Below are positions 11,308 through 21,969 of a stretch of DNA of 64,000 nucleotides, piece by piece (positions within the stretch are counted from its first letter, which is position 1; every line of letters starts with the position of its first letter). Under the pieces are notes generated by a model. The model saw only the letters and a program-made list of their open reading frames with translations. It ran no database searches and was not told the DNA's origin. The translations under genes and the position numbers were made by a program. The stretch comes from Nematostella vectensis (lineage: Eukaryota; Cnidaria; Anthozoa; Actiniaria; Edwardsiidae): assembly GCF_932526225.1 (NCBI RefSeq), contig NC_064045.1, positions 9,604,022-9,668,021 on the forward strand, read 5' to 3'.

Positions 11308-14300
11308 GTAGGTTATATCATCCGCAACACACAATCCACATCCCTAAATGGAATAAGGAATGAAAATACTGCTTCCGATTCAAATCTACCTGGTAATCTC
11401 CAACAGACATCGTATTCTTGAAGATATGAGGCTTATAAGTGGAATTGCAGAATTGTATCACGTTTAAGGGGCGGCTGAGCTACAAAGATGTATTAAAACG
11501 TTTATTGTGTATCATGTAACTCAATGATATTTAAAAGTCGTAGCAATATATCTATAACATTACTTGTTGATGCATTTGTAGGCTTTTACTGTATTGGAAA
11601 AGTGTTTTAAGGGCGCTAAGCAGCTTTTACAATACAGAGCTTTGACAAACTCTTTAGACAAGAGCTTGTTTCATGTTTAGTTATGCATAAAAGCTGTATC
11701 GTGAGGTCTTTGCTTTGGTGTAAATATTTGTTGTTTTACGTTATACTAACCTTACTTGTTTTACATTATAAACACAGATGACAAAAGTGACAACCTCGAG
11801 ACGATTGGTGACAGCGTTAAGTCGTTGATTAATCAAATGAAGCCCTTCTCGGTCGAAGAATTCCATGATCTAACCAAACAGTTTGGTTTCTCCTACGGGC
11901 CTTCATTTTCTGTGATCAAACACATATGGAAGGGAGAAAGTGAAGGCCTATGTCTGATTCAGTTGGAGGAGACCTTATCAAAAGAGCAACACAAGTACAT
12001 TATCCACCCGTCTATCCTTGATGCCTGTCTACAATCCTGCTTTGTTCCAATATCCGATGTTGAGATTTCGAACAAATCCATCGTGCCTGTTGGATGGGAT
12101 AGCGTGACAGTCATTCGCTCGGAAACCCCACAGCAGGTTCTCTGTCATGTCAAAAGTGACCCTGAGAAGTGGGGTCACTTTGATATCACACAAATGACTC
12201 TAAGTGGGAAGCCTATTATGAAAATGAAAGGGTTTCGAATCGCTGAGCTAAATGTGTCCGGCAAAGCAGAAGAGGCCAATCTTGACAGCATATGCTACAA
12301 TGTCACATGGCAAGAATCGGACTTCCCCGAAACAAAGCAAGACTCACTAAGCGAGACAGTGTGTGTTGTACTTGAAGATTCTCAAGGGTTTGCAGACGAG
12401 TTCTGTAAAGAGTTACGAAAGCAAGGTGCAGAGATACATACAGTGGAGGTACCAGAAAGTAACAACTTCAACACGAAGGATGAGGAGCAAAAAGTCCGAA
12501 AGGTCGTCGAGGAGGCCATTCGGAGGTCCAACGAGGCAAGCAAGTCCCTACATGTTATCAACTTCTGGCCTTTGCAAGCCAATATCTTACCTGAGTCATA
12601 CAACTACATTGACCAGGCTCAAAATATGTCCTTGAGGAGTTCCCTGTATGTGCTGAAGATGATGTTCGATGTTGACTTGTCTAAGGCACAGCTAACGATG
12701 GTTACAAAGGCAACCCAATATGTCTCCGAGAAAGAGAAACTGGAAAAAGTTCCTATACCGTGGTCTTCGATCGTGTGGGGAATGAGAAGAACAGCTTCTC
12801 TTGAGACAAAGACAATGAGCGTTAAGGCAGTTGATTTGAGCGAAATGAACACGTCGGGAGAACTCACTCTACTCATCAAAGAGGTATTATCTGAGGACCA
12901 CGAGATGGAAGTTGCTTTCAGAGATGGCAAACGGTATGTGAATCGTTATGTCCGATTGTCTGCTGAGGATGTTACTCGAGATCTTGCCTCAAACAAAGCA
13001 AGAAAGAGTGACCAGAGCTTTTACATTGTGATGAAGAACAAGGAAGATCAACGTCTAGAGCTCAAAGCGCAAACGACGGCAAAGATTCTGAAAGGTGATG
13101 TCGAGGTGAAAATGTTTAACATATTTTCACCCACTGAGCAAATAAGTGATTTTGCCAATGGATCAGGCTACGTTGCCTTTAGCGGATCTGTGCAAAACGT
13201 CAACTCAGATAGTAAGCGTTTCAAGGTTAATGACAAAGTTTGTGGCATCATGAGGCCACGACGAGTGGGCAGCAGAGTTCGGGTACCAGAGTCAAGCTTG
13301 ATGCTGCAACCCGAGAGTTTAGACGACAACAAGGCAGCGACACTCCCCTTCTGCATTCTTACAGCCTCAAAAGTACTGCATCGCACGCTCGAAAAAAAGC
13401 AAAATAGCTTAGTACTGATCCACGAGGCAGACAATGCAATTGGATACACCGCAGCAGCTATTGCAACGGCCATTGGACACAAGGTCGTGTGTACAACAAC
13501 ACACACAGGTAGCGACAACATCAAAAGCCTGCTGCTTGGAATCGGTGCTGTGAGCATCGCGGATGCAAGTTGTCTTGATCTCGATGCGAAATATGACGGG
13601 AAGTTTGATGTTGTGCTCTTCATGTCACTTCCAAGACCCGGCTCTCTGCAGTACAGCTACAATGGTCTGAAAGCGAAGGGAAAGCTTGTCATTGCTTGCG
13701 AAGGCTTTAGTGGGCAGGTCATCCTCCCCGGCGAAAAGTCAATCAGCTATGACAGAATCAATCCAAGTGAGATCTTAACAGAGAAAAAGAATCTCCGAGA
13801 AGAATGGAATGCGATTCAGTCGCTGCTACTAACAACTGGTATGCTGCAAAAGCTGAGTAACGTACCTCAGACAGCGAAATGTGTGTTAAGCGCAATCCAT
13901 GACTGGAATGATAAAATGATTCCAGAAACTCCTGGCGTTTTCAAGTCTTTTGTTTTTAAGCAACATGAAGGACTATCCCTCGAGATTCCAGGTGTTGATA
14001 GCTTTGGACTCAAAGGTGACCGGACGTACATGGTAGCTGGAGGAGTACGAGGGTTCGGTTTTGTGGTCGCCCGATGGATGGCAGAGAATGGCGCAAACAC
14101 GATCGTTCTTCTTGGGAGATCGCCGCCTGATGAGGCTAAGAAACAGGAAGTTCGAGAACTTGAGGAGAGAACAGGGGCAAGAATCGTCATCCTCCAAGTC
14201 GATTTATCGAGTGAGGAGCACATGAATGCCTTGGAGTTGAAGCTGCGAGAGTTACCTAGCGTGGCTGGCATCGTGCTAACTGCGATGGTTCTTAGAGACA

Positions 14301-17300
14301 ATCTAATCAGTTTAATGGAGCTCAACAGCTTTAGAGACGTACTTGCACCAAAAGTCAAAGGTGAGTCTAAGCATATTACGTGTTGTCAAATGGGCTTACA
14401 TATCAAGTTAACAAAGTTCTAATCAAATCGATGACCCTATTTTGTGCTCTTTGAGTGTTTTTTTCATTATTGCTGTGGTGTGGTGTTGTAAAATAAAAAA
14501 ACACGAACTTTGAACTCTCGAGTCTTGGTCACTTTGCAGTGGGAGACAACGGTAGCTTGTATCAAGTTTTTTTTTAATACTAATCATACATTTACATAGT
14601 CGAATTCGAGACTGAAACAAAAACGGCTGCGCAGTAGACTAAAATTTACAGGAGCACGTATAACATAAGGCAGTACGTCTTGCTTAGCCTGTCTCTAGCA
14701 CCCCCCCCCCCCCCCTCTGCGCCCCGTTCTGTATCCAAAACCTGAACATATATTCCATTGCTTCATTCTTTCAGGAGCGTTCCTGCTTCACAGGATGAGC
14801 CTCCAGATGGACCTCGACTTTTTCGTCATGTTCTCTTCGTTGTCATCCGTCATTGGGAACACAGGCCAGTCCGCATACTCTGCTGGGAACGCCTTCCAGG
14901 ATTCCTTGGCCGCGTACCGGCGGCATGTGCTTGGTCTACCTGGGCTGGCTATTAACTGGGGGCCTATTGGTGGTGCCGGTGTGATGACGAGGGAGAAGAA
15001 GATTGTGGATCTATTGTCATCGGCTGGGTTCGACATGCTTGATGCAAACAAAGGTACTTTTCCTAATTTGGGTAGTTGCGTTAGAGCTTGTAAATAGTTT
15101 CTACGCTTTATGAATTTTATAGCTCTTTCCCTGCAGCATTAGCTAAATAATGGATATCTACAAGCTAGATGGATATTTACGTACCTGTTGTTGCATCTCC
15201 AAAGGGATAAGCATGTAAAACATAAGCCAATTTTAGTAAAATTGCCCCTATAGGGAAATGTAGAAGTAGATACGTTTTAAGACAAGCCATCTTGATATAC
15301 AAGCAGTGACCAATACATCACATTTTAATGAATTTGAGATGAGACATTAGCAACTGTCTCTGATTCCTTTGCCTTCCTTCCATTTGACATTTAACATTTT
15401 CCATTAGTGCAGGCAACATAATTCGAAATAAGAGCATGACGAAACTCTTTGCATCCGTTTTCGTGGCAGGTGCAAAGTTAATGGGTCAGATAATGTGTTG
15501 TCAGCCTAGCAGATGTCAGGTGTCCCTCATCGAGATGAGATGGGCGCAACATTTGAAGCAAAATGCAAATTTGGCGCGCTCAATTCGTGTAGAGAGCCTT
15601 AAGAAGGAGGCAGACACTGGTGATCAGCAATCAGGTAAATAGAGGTTTGATTCAGAACGCTTGACTATGAACTGAACTACTACCACGTGTTCCAAAGACT
15701 AGTTGCACCAGGGGTCCCGTTAAAACAGGGTGGTCGTCATCATTTATTTGGCTGGTTTTCGGTGATACGAAAACCTTTTGAGCCCAGAGTACGGAATAAA
15801 ATCATTTGGAAACAAATTATATAAAACGTCCACTATGTCTCACTAGAGTTTAAAACTATATCAATTACACTGTGGTCGTATTTGAAACTATTTTAACCGT
15901 GCTTGTTTTTTAACTCAGGAGCAGTGAACTCCCTAGCGTCTCGTATTCTACTAGAGAGGGACACAGTTAAGAAGAGTAGCATGATAGAAGATTTTGTGTA
16001 CACGACCTTAGCATACTGGGCTGGTATAGATTCTTTTTCTGAGGCAGAGAAGACTACAAGCTTGTACAGCTTTGGAGTTGACTCCACGGCTGCTCTCACA
16101 CTTAAGATGTTATTTGAGGGCACGCTTGATGTGTCCTTTGAGGTGCGTTACTTTGAATAAGTTGTTTTAGAATTATAGTAGTAACTTTCACTAGTTTTAG
16201 TTATATCTTTAGCATATTATATAAATCATACAAATGACATTAGTATTGACTAATTGTAGAAATAAGAAACACATGCAGTGCGTGTATGTCTAAAATGCCC
16301 ACCTTGGGAGCTCTTTTAATCTTTTTATGGTAATTCTCCTCCTCAGACTTATCCCTCTAATTGAAGCCTGGGCAAAACTGTCCTCAAGTTGAACCTAAAG
16401 ATAAAGAAACATTTTATAACAAACACTAATAACAAAATAAACATAATAACAGAATTGATAAAAATTGATATGCGCCTTTTTTAATAAATATTTCTAAACA
16501 AACTTCAAGCACTTTCCACTCTTGTGAAAGCTCCTCGAACTACTTCTCAAACATTCTCGTCCTTCGGTTGTTCTGGCATCATGCGAACTATTAAGGGCTT
16601 TTTTTTCCACATTTTTAGAAAGCTGAGACCTAGTCCCTACAGGATATTTAATGTGAAAAATAGCTTAAGTTAAGTGCTCTGTTTTCCGAAAATGATCCTT
16701 CTTCGTCCGCCATCTTGGAAAGCTCATTGCCTGGCTACATAGCTCTAAATCTCAGTCCCTAAAAAAGCGGCCGAGCGAGTTCGAAGGTAACCCAAAGTAT
16801 GTATGTGGTATGGTTCCTGAAGGTTTATTGCGTCCCAAGCGGTTCTTTTACGTCGTTCGATCCAGGTTAGTTTTTTTTAGCTCGAAGAGACGGGGTCTCT
16901 GGCTTGGTATACTCATCCAAGATAAATTGATTCTGAACCCGCCCCTGTCGATTGTGTTAATCAGAAATGGTCCGCATTCATGTTCTAATCCCATTTCTCT
17001 TTTGCTATTTTTGCAGGTGTTCTATTTTATGCAGCCCGATACAACGGCGGTAAAAATCGTGCGGGATATCACTGACATTCTATGTGAGCCCGCGGACACC
17101 CCTGAGCCCGCGAATCAGACGGAACCCGGACCAGTGGATAAGTCGGGCGAGGCAGAGGAAAGTTCACATCCTTCTAGACCAGGAAGGAGTTTCAAATACT
17201 CTCATGTAAGAATTCCATGCTGCTGGATACATTTTTTCTCGTTGTACTGCATTTGCATCACTAACAGTGAATTTGCATCCCATTGAATACATCTCTCGTT

Positions 17301-20300
17301 GCGTTACATTACATCTATCGTTGCGTTCTATTATTCCATCGCATACGACAATCGGTATTCAGGCGTGTTGCTTCTTCGCGTGTACGGCGATAAGCTCTTG
17401 AGTCCAGGTGAAAAGGGGTCCTGCGCTAAAAGATCACGTGACTGTTTGGGTGGCATTTATCACGCGCTGAGGCTGTTAGCGGCAAATAACTGCAACAAAA
17501 CGCAACTTTTTCAGTGCTTGCCAGAAAGGCTTCAGTTTAATTTAAAGATTATATTTTTTCGTCGTTCTCTGGTTTGACGGGCGCATTCTCTTTTTATTTT
17601 GGCTTGTTGCCAACCAGAAAGGTCAATTGATATCTTAGTGAAAGTCCCCTATTGATTGCAGTCAGTTAGAGGAATTGATATCACGTGTTGTTTTGTTTCA
17701 GACAAGATCAAAATCTGTGAAAATCAAATCAAAGAATGAGGCTAATGGGGTAGCCCACCCTTCCCAGTCTCCAGTGCAAGTTGTACCGATCTACACTCCT
17801 GAGAAGGCCGAGATCAAATTCTTCTGCGTCCATCCGTCACATCGATACGCCATGAGCCTGGCGCCTTTCGCTACGGGATTCAGATACCAGGTATTATGAC
17901 GTCATACAACAAAGAGTTGATCTATTAGATACGATGAAAACGTTGTCGTTTTGAGGGCCTGGTACCGAGGAACCTTTTATTTTTATAGACCTTCTCAATT
18001 GACCAAATATGGTCGCAGTCACTGTTTTTCTAAAAGTTTACTAGGCCCCATGACAAGAATTATGCAGTTTTTTTTTCAAATAAGGAATATATTAGTTTCC
18101 TTATATGAAGGTGACCACGTTTGTCAAAAAACGACAATTTTGGCTAAATTTTCTTGATAACTAAAAAGTCTGTATTATTTTTCTAGGAACTTGTATCGAT
18201 GTACGCCATTGGATTTACTGAGCCCACGGAACAATGCCATTGGGACAGCGTACGTCAGCTTGCTATGGAGTACACGCACCTTATTCGTGAGGAGCAAAGA
18301 CATGGGCCCTATTTCCTAGGAGGATATTCCTTTGGAGGCCTGGTCGCATACGAAATGGCATCTATACTGACAGAGCAGAACGAGAGGGTGGAGTTTGTTT
18401 GTATGATCGACACCTATGCCTGGTTACCAGCCTCCGGTGGCTTCGGGAGACTCGCTTCATGGTTCTCGACGGGTCTTACACCGGAAGAACAAGTCGAGGT
18501 AGGTTTGATGCTGATTTATATAAAATTAGTAGCTTATTTCTGAGTAATGCCCTGGTAGCTAGCCCAACTTGATATCTGACGCGGAGGTCATAAGGTAACA
18601 GATTCTTTTCCTGCTAAAGTTGGTTTGTTCGAATCTATTTGAAGACGGCGTTTATCAATATATTAATTAAACGGGGTTAATTTTGGGGAGGCGTCTTGAC
18701 GAAGAAGTTATACGGAATTGATTATAACGATCTTCTTTTTATACAGCTTCAGTTTGAGGCTTATCTGAACAAGCTCGCTGTTAAGAGCTTAAAGATGAAG
18801 GAAGAAGAATGTCGGAGTCTGCGAGCCGAACACTCGATCACACGAGTGATAGAACTCCTTCAACAGCGTAGCCGCGATCTTGATGTACCCCTGTACGACC
18901 TGCAAACCATGTGGGACAGCCTGATGCATGATCAGGTCACCGCGAGCAAGACCCATGACAAATGGGAACCGCCAGAGGTATGTTACATTTTATCAGGGAG
19001 TTTTGATCCATATATGTATACATCTATTCCATAGTATCATGGTTGTACTCGAAGAGTCCATTGTCCTAACTTGTATTGCTTCAAGGATAATTCATAGAAC
19101 GCCATTCAGCGCACGTTGAAACAGGTCAATGTTTGAAAGGTTAAGCAGATCTCTGGGCTTGTCGAAGTTTTACGAAGTGAAGACGTTTTGGACCTGGCAC
19201 GCGTCTTCTGTCCACAGGTCCTTCTTTAACAACTGATGAAAAGAAAAACTATTCACGACCATTGCAAACTTCATTTTAACTCGTACTTTTATCTTCGCAG
19301 ATACAATACGAAGGCCCGGTCACATACCTACGTAGCGAAAACCCCAAATTCTCCCCAACTCTTCCTCAGTACAAGACATCCGATAAAGCTTGGGCCGAGG
19401 TTCTTACTGGCCCAATGGATGTGTGCATTTGCCCGGGGGATCACTTTTCCATGGGCGAGCTTCCTCATGCACGCCCAGTAGGCATGATTCTCGCAAACTC
19501 GATAAGCATTCGGTACCGAACACTGTTTCCGGAGCTGTATCGATTTGAGCTGGATTATAAGCAGAGAAGAGCCGTGAGAAGATTTACCGAAGGCGTGTCA
19601 GTCATCCGCTTTTCAAAAAAAGGTAAATACAAGTGGTTACCCTCGGGACAGAGCCAAATGGTCGATTGATCACGTTGACCATGGGCTATAGGATAATCTG
19701 ACTCCGAAATTATGTCTAATGTCTTGTTAGTGTTGAATAAAGCACACATTTCTACCTCAACTGGCGGTATTTGCCTTGGTTTCGCTCCTCCAGCGAGCTC
19801 TGTTCCTACGCGCTTGTGACCTTTCAAACGACGCGCTATGTAACCGACGCCGCCTGGTAATTTACCAAGTCAAATACGGCCAGTTGAGGTAGGAATATGT
19901 GCTTTATTCAACACTGACAAGACATTAGACATCATTTCGGGGTCAGATTATCCTATAGCCCGTGCTTTGACCGGTTTCGCTTTATTTGTTTGTGTGGATA
20001 AAAATGTAACGGCATGGGGAGGGCCCCTTATTGCCTTATATAAGAATCTCAGCGTTCCTCATAGAGTGAAAATCGCGGCCTTCTTCCTCTCAATATCTAT
20101 GTAGGAGTCTTTCGCCTTGCTTGACCGCTGTTAAACGTCCGTTCAAATTGGTTTATTGTTTCCTATATGTCAATTAGAACGCTCACTCAGCAAGCCAGGA
20201 AAGCTGTTTGTCGACCATGAGAACCAAGAGCTGAAATTCTTTCGCACGGAGCATCTTAACAAGACGACAGCTGGCAAGATAATTTTACTCAAAGGTAGAT

Positions 20301-21009
20301 AAACATGCCTTAAAGGGGAGCAGTGTTGGGTGTGGTTAGCAGGGGGGCCAAGGAGAAAAAAAAGACATGTTTTAGGGTTGGGTTATTTATTATTATTTAT
20401 TTTTGGAGAGGGGGGAGGGAGGAAGATGTTGGGAGGCCAAAAGAAAACTTGTTTAGAAAAAAAACATGTTTTAAAAGCTTTGAGGGGGAGGGTGGAGGTA
20501 GTTCTTAAAAGTTTCATTTTTGCTCTTACCTTTTTTAAGCCTTCTTTAAAGATCACAGCCAGTAGTATAGCATAAGTATAGACAAGCCGAAAGAACTACC
20601 ATAATAGCATGATGCTGATTAGTTGCTATATATTCTATATAATATTGTTTTGGGGTCTCTTTTGGGCCTTGAAATCACCATAGAGGAACTATTTTAATAA
20701 TACAAGAATTTATCAAATCCAAAATGCCTTACCAACATATGATGATAAAAATCAATGTAAGGTTAAATGATTATAATTTATTTTGTAGATATCCGTTCGG
20801 TTCTTCCCGGAAAATATGTCCGCAATGCCATCAAACAATGGATGAACAAGAAGAAAATGAAGAGCGGACAAGTCTGTGACCTGCGCAATGTTGTAGCCGT
20901 CTTCGCGGCTGACCGTACGCATAACTTCGAGTTCGCCGAAAGCGCGCATGCGCAAATGTTTGTGACTATGATTGAGGGGTTATTCAACGTCAAGACGATG
21001 CCCTTTTAA
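5532..21009 (+). CDS. RND/Patched-like membrane module fused to an animal FAS-type polyketide synthase (12 exons)
   Basis: Predicted to assemble and reduce a carbon chain on an ACP and release it by a thioesterase, while anchored in a membrane by an N-terminal 12-helix module. Exons that I placed: 5532-11307, 11778-14360, 14775-15053, 15413-15634, 15919-16142, 17017-17205, 17702-17890, 18187-18498, 18747-18977, 19301-19622, 20178-20294, 20789-21009. All introns are GT-AG and the phases agree throughout, giving 3555 codons including TAA. Order: RND module (about residues 64-823), KS (870-1300, Cys1043), AT (from 1409, Ser1501), DH (His1829), ER-like (about 2466), KR (Tyr near 2820), ACP (Ser3009), TE (Ser3202, His3383), tail. 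RND and KS share exon 1 with no stop or intron between them, so the fusion is read directly. The ATG at 5532 is the first in a frame closed by TAG at 5493. An upstream exon joining inside 5496-5700 cannot be excluded. Closest known group: animal FAS-like PKSs (inference). Confidence 0.88.
11778..14360 (+). CDS. Exon 2: second half of DH, structural region, ER-like domain and start of KR
   Basis: Joined in phase 1 to exon 1 through the acceptor AACACAG at 11777. The DH second motif HPSILDACLQ is at about 12007. A region without clear catalytic motifs follows, in the place of the pseudo-MT/pseudo-KR of animal FAS. The MDR-type ER-like domain (about 13070-13760) keeps the family's overall pattern (ATLPF, VLIH, FDVVL), but the dinucleotide loop GGVGQAA of FAS ERs reads DNAIGYTA, so ER activity is doubtful. 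KR begins near 13990 with GGVRGFG and ILQVDLS. The exon ends at AAAG/gtgagt. Confidence 0.85.
14701..14715. repeat. Poly-dC tract in intron 2
   Basis: A run of about 15 C just upstream of the exon 3 acceptor. It is one of more than ten such dG/dC tracts in the window. Confidence 0.9.
14775..15053 (+). CDS. Exon 3: KR catalytic half
   Basis: Acceptor TTCTTTCAG at 14774, donor AAAG/gtactt at 15054. The translation includes FVMFSSLSSVIGNTGQ and AYSAGNAFQD, the Ser-Tyr-Asn catalytic set of the ketoreductase, followed by a GLPGLAINWGPI motif typical of PKS and FAS KRs. The KR therefore looks intact, in contrast to the upstream ER-like domain. Confidence 0.88.
15413..16142 (+). CDS. Exons 4 and 5: KR-ACP linker and acyl carrier protein
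   Basis: Exon 4 (15413-15634) is a linker. Exon 5 (15919-16142) carries the ACP with LYSFGVDSTAALTLKM. The serine at 16083-16085 is the expected phosphopantetheine site (GxDS). Exon 5 ends in phase 0, after which the introns stay in phase 0 until exon 10. Confidence 0.85.
17017..17205 (+). CDS. Exon 6: post-ACP linker
   Basis: 63 codons between TTGCAG (17016) and gtaag (17206). It begins VFYFMQPDTTAV, still helical ACP-like sequence, and continues into a proline-, glutamate- and serine-rich linker. Such flexible linkers normally join ACP to TE. Confidence 0.78.
17702..19622 (+). CDS. Exons 7-10: thioesterase domain
   Basis: Exons 17702-17890, 18187-18498, 18747-18977 and 19301-19622 encode a type I alpha/beta-hydrolase thioesterase. 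Visible parts are the entry strand FFCVHPSHRYA, the nucleophile elbow GGYSFGG (Ser at 18328-18330), the acid strand VCMIDTYAW and the catalytic histidine in CPGDHFSMG (19442-19444). It would release the finished chain from the ACP. Reading past the exon 10 donor gives a short alternative end, TGA at 19667-19669. Confidence 0.88.
17932..18157 (+). repeat. Dispersed repeat in intron 7, related to 21213-21395 and 21742-21970
   Basis: It shares AAAACGTTGTCGTTTTG at the start, then the AAATAAGGAATATATTAG block and the TGGCTAAATTTTCTTGAT end, with the two copies downstream of the gene. It has no coding content and is probably a short mobile element or its solo fragment. Confidence 0.8.
19683..19961. 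repeat. Inverted repeat with 83-bp arms in intron 10, carrying AATAAA
   Basis: The arms at 19683-19765 and 19879-19961 are near-perfect reverse complements and start GGGCTATAGGATAATCTGAC. The left arm contains AATAAA at 19736-19741, 67 nt after the TGA that ends the unspliced reading of exon 10. It may be a foldback element that supplies a premature polyadenylation site. Confidence 0.88.
20178..21009 (+). CDS. Exons 11 and 12: C-terminal tail after the thioesterase
   Basis: Exon 11 (20178-20294) and exon 12 (20789-21009) continue in phase from exon 10 and add about 112 residues ending NVKTMPF. The tail is basic and helical-looking (IKQWMNKKKMKSG), and I do not recognise a domain. A nearby acceptor at 20190 would also keep phase and give a slightly shorter exon 11. 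The final 11 codons fall inside a tandem duplication. Confidence 0.7.
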
Positions 21010-21926
21010 GGATATACCGCGGATCAAGACTGCTTGATCTGACAGAAAAAAACACCACTATCAACGCTACATCCTTCTGTGGGTACAACTAAAGCATATA
21101 GTTGATGGATTTGCTTTGAAAGATCATCACTATCAACCATCACTACCGCTATCGACCATAAGATAAGCAAATAGGTGGTGGGGAGGGTAGGGGGTTAGTT
21201 AAACTTGCTGCATATGAAGAAAACGTTGTCGTTTTGGGATCTGGTAAAGAGGAACATTAGCTTCTCTTTAGACCTTCTCCATCGACTAAAGATGGTCAAC
21301 ACACTGTTTTCCTTTTTTGATTACCTTAAAAATGACAAGAATCATGCATTTTTTCCAAATAAGGAATATATTAGTTTCCCTATATGGAAGTGACCGGGTT
21401 ATTCAACGTCAAGACGATGCCCTTTTAAGGATATACCGCGGATCAAGACTGCTTGATCTGACAGAAAAAAACACCACTATCAACGCTACATCCTTCTGTG
21501 AGTACAACTAAAGCATATAGTTGATGGATTTGCTTTGAAAGATCATCACTATCAACCATCACTACCGCTATCGACCATATTTGGCACACTCCTCAGACAT
21601 TACAAAAGTGACACATTTTTTGTTTATGTGAAATAATTACCACTGTAAGCCTAGAACTTTTATAGCAACCCTTGAAAAGCATTGGAAAATAAGATAAGCA
21701 AATAGGTGGTGGGGAGGGTAGGGGGTTAGTTAAACTTGCTGCATATGAAGAAAACGTTGTCGTTTTGGGATCTGGTAAAGAGGAACATTAGCTTCTCTTT
21801 AGACCTTCTCCATCGACTAAAGATGGTCAACACACTGTTTTCCTTTTTTGATTACCTTAAAAATGACAAGAATCATGCATTTTTTCCAAATAAGGAATAT
21901 ATTAGTTTCCCTATATGGAAGTGACC
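20977..21926 (+). repeat. Tandem duplication covering the 3' end of the RND-PKS gene
   Basis: Copy 1 is 20977-21395 and copy 2 is 21396-21926. Both begin GGGTTATTCAACGTCAAGAC, which are the last codons of exon 12 including TAA. Copy 2 has about 112 bp more (about 21579-21690) than copy 1. Sequence identity is very high, so the event is recent or the copies are being homogenised. Confidence 0.92.
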
Positions 21927-21969
21927 GCGTTTGGCAAAATCGACAATTTTTGGCTAAATTTTCTTGATA

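Noticed and set aside
5532-21009. Bacterial origin or contamination of the PKS
   Set aside because: Eleven GT-AG introns with matching phases and animal-FAS domain order argue for an animal gene.
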